24,012 bases of DNA from NCBI GenBank assembly GCA_000402775.1, contig AQSC01000057.1, positions 1 to 24,012 of the forward strand, in the 5' to 3' direction. Positions 23,682-24,012 of this stretch are shown here, piece by piece (positions within the stretch are counted from its first letter, which is position 1; each line of letters opens with the position of its first letter). The stretch comes from Euryarchaeota archaeon SCGC AAA252-I15 (GTDB lineage Archaea; Altiarchaeota; Altiarchaeia; IMC4; SCGC-AAA252-I15). Position numbers and translations under genes: made by a program. Below the pieces are notes generated by a model. It made no database searches. It was not told where the DNA came from and saw only the letters and a program-made list of their open reading frames with translations.

Positions 23682-23747
23682 GCCGGCGTACACCTCATGC
23701 CCGTAGGAAAAACGGAGGCGCTCGTCAAAATACTTGAAAGCATCTGA
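23682..23747 (+). pseudogene. Detached second copy of the metF 3' end
   Basis: Encodes AGVHLMPVGKTEALVKILES plus Ile and a TGA stop, against AGVHLMPAGKMGALVKILES, Ile and TAG in the intact gene. There are three amino-acid changes and several synonymous ones (55 of 66 bases identical by hand count). Upstream of 23682 there is no further metF sequence. It lies on the right edge of the accessory island, 24 bp before a TATA box. Confidence 0.82.
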
Positions 23748-23770
23748 CTTACTTTTTCTTAATCAAACAC

Positions 23771-23819
23771 TTTATAAACCCTTTTTTATATTATTCTGCC
23801 AATATTCTCTTTGGGGTGA
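23771..23819 (+). promoter_or_regulatory. Promoter and ribosome binding site of the EF-like gene
   Basis: tttataaa at 23771-23778 is a good archaeal TATA box, about 50 bases upstream of the start, predicting a leader of roughly 25 bases. ggggtga at 23813-23819 is a strong Shine-Dalgarno match spaced seven bases from ATG 23827, which selects this start over the out-of-frame ATG at 23819. Confidence 0.55.
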
Positions 23820-23826
23820 TGTTGTT

Positions 23827-24012
23827 ATGTCTGAGCGTGAGAAAATCGGCAAGGTATTTTCCTATTTTTCGAATGTTGGGGTTGCGGCGATAAAACTTGA
23901 AGTGGGGGGTCTTTCAGTAGGTGATGAAATAAATATCCTGGGGGCTACTACCGACTTGACCTTTACTGTGGATTCCCTGCAGATTAATAGGAAGTCGATT
24001 GAAAAAGCAGTG
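23827..24012 (+). CDS. EF-Tu domain-II-like small protein, partial at 3' end
   Basis: The first 62 codons of an open frame that runs off the window. EKIGKVFSYFSNVGVAAIKL, then GLSVGDEINILGATTDLTFT and VDSLQINRKSIEKA match the small archaeal/bacterial family annotated as translation elongation factor-like protein, a beta-barrel resembling domain II of EF-Tu that is often found near U32 peptidase genes. Full-length members are about 85-100 residues, so most of the gene is present. Its molecular role is not known. It is the first conserved housekeeping-type gene to the right of the accessory island. Confidence 0.8.
   Translation, partial: MSEREKIGKVFSYFSNVGVAAIKLEVGGLSVGDEINILGATTDLTFTVDSLQINRKSIEKAV

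Noticed and set aside
1..24012. tRNA or rRNA genes
   Set aside because: No cloverleaf or rRNA-like sequence was recognised in the short intergenic gaps; I could not run a covariance search.

Overview
The window is archaeal chromosome. The evidence is an archaeal-type spc ribosomal operon (L32e, L19e, L18, S5, L30, L15, SecY), both subunits of DNA topoisomerase VI, an archaeal class I CCA-adding enzyme, a Dim2/Krr1-type KH protein, TATA-like promoters placed for leaderless transcripts, and an H4MPT-type methylene dehydrogenase (MtdB family). That dehydrogenase sits next to MetV/MetF rather than the usual F420-dependent Mer, which suggests an anaerobic euryarchaeal lineage with a modified Wood-Ljungdahl methyl branch. 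Altiarchaeota-like is a guess and cannot be proven from this sequence.

Layout. 1-5057 (+): end of the spc operon, with overlapping or abutting genes. Several of its proteins carry unusual extensions: an AKPKAT-repeat tail on L32e, a helix-hairpin-helix-like domain on S5, and acidic ends on L15. 5058-5200: a scar containing hairpins and a second copy of the 3' end of secY. 5201-8465 (-): a small HTH-like gene, then the apparent operon amrS (radical SAM) - cca - a GNAT-like gene. 8521-12852 (+): KH protein, top6B-top6A, and a membrane protein with a winged-helix N-terminus. 12832-14514 (-): CoaB and a membrane-anchored zinc/winged-helix protein. 14583-18932: a divergent redox locus with mtdB on the minus strand and, on the plus strand, a three-gene coupled operon (an NfnB/GltD-like flavoprotein fused to ferredoxin and MvhD-like domains, then metV and metF). 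18933-23681: a probable accessory island holding a 995-residue surface protein whose C-terminus looks cut off and a convergent pair (winged-helix protein plus AbiEii/DUF6036-like nucleotidyltransferase) resembling an AbiE-type toxin-antitoxin system. 23827-end: start of a small EF-Tu-domain-II-like protein.

The most striking observation is that two unrelated conserved genes, secY and metF, each have a second, diverged copy of their 3' end downstream. In secY the copy lies about 70 bp away and all differences in the shared 14 codons are synonymous. In metF the copy lies about 4.7 kb away, on the far side of the accessory island. This is the pattern left by elements that insert into the 3' end of a protein gene and carry a replacement tail. 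No recombinase is visible in the window, so the mechanism is inferred.

The second strong observation is the mtdB / flavoprotein-MvhD fusion / metV / metF locus. It reads as a NAD(P)H-driven, F420-independent route through methylene- and methyl-pterin, with the fused protein as the likely electron entry to MetV-MetF.
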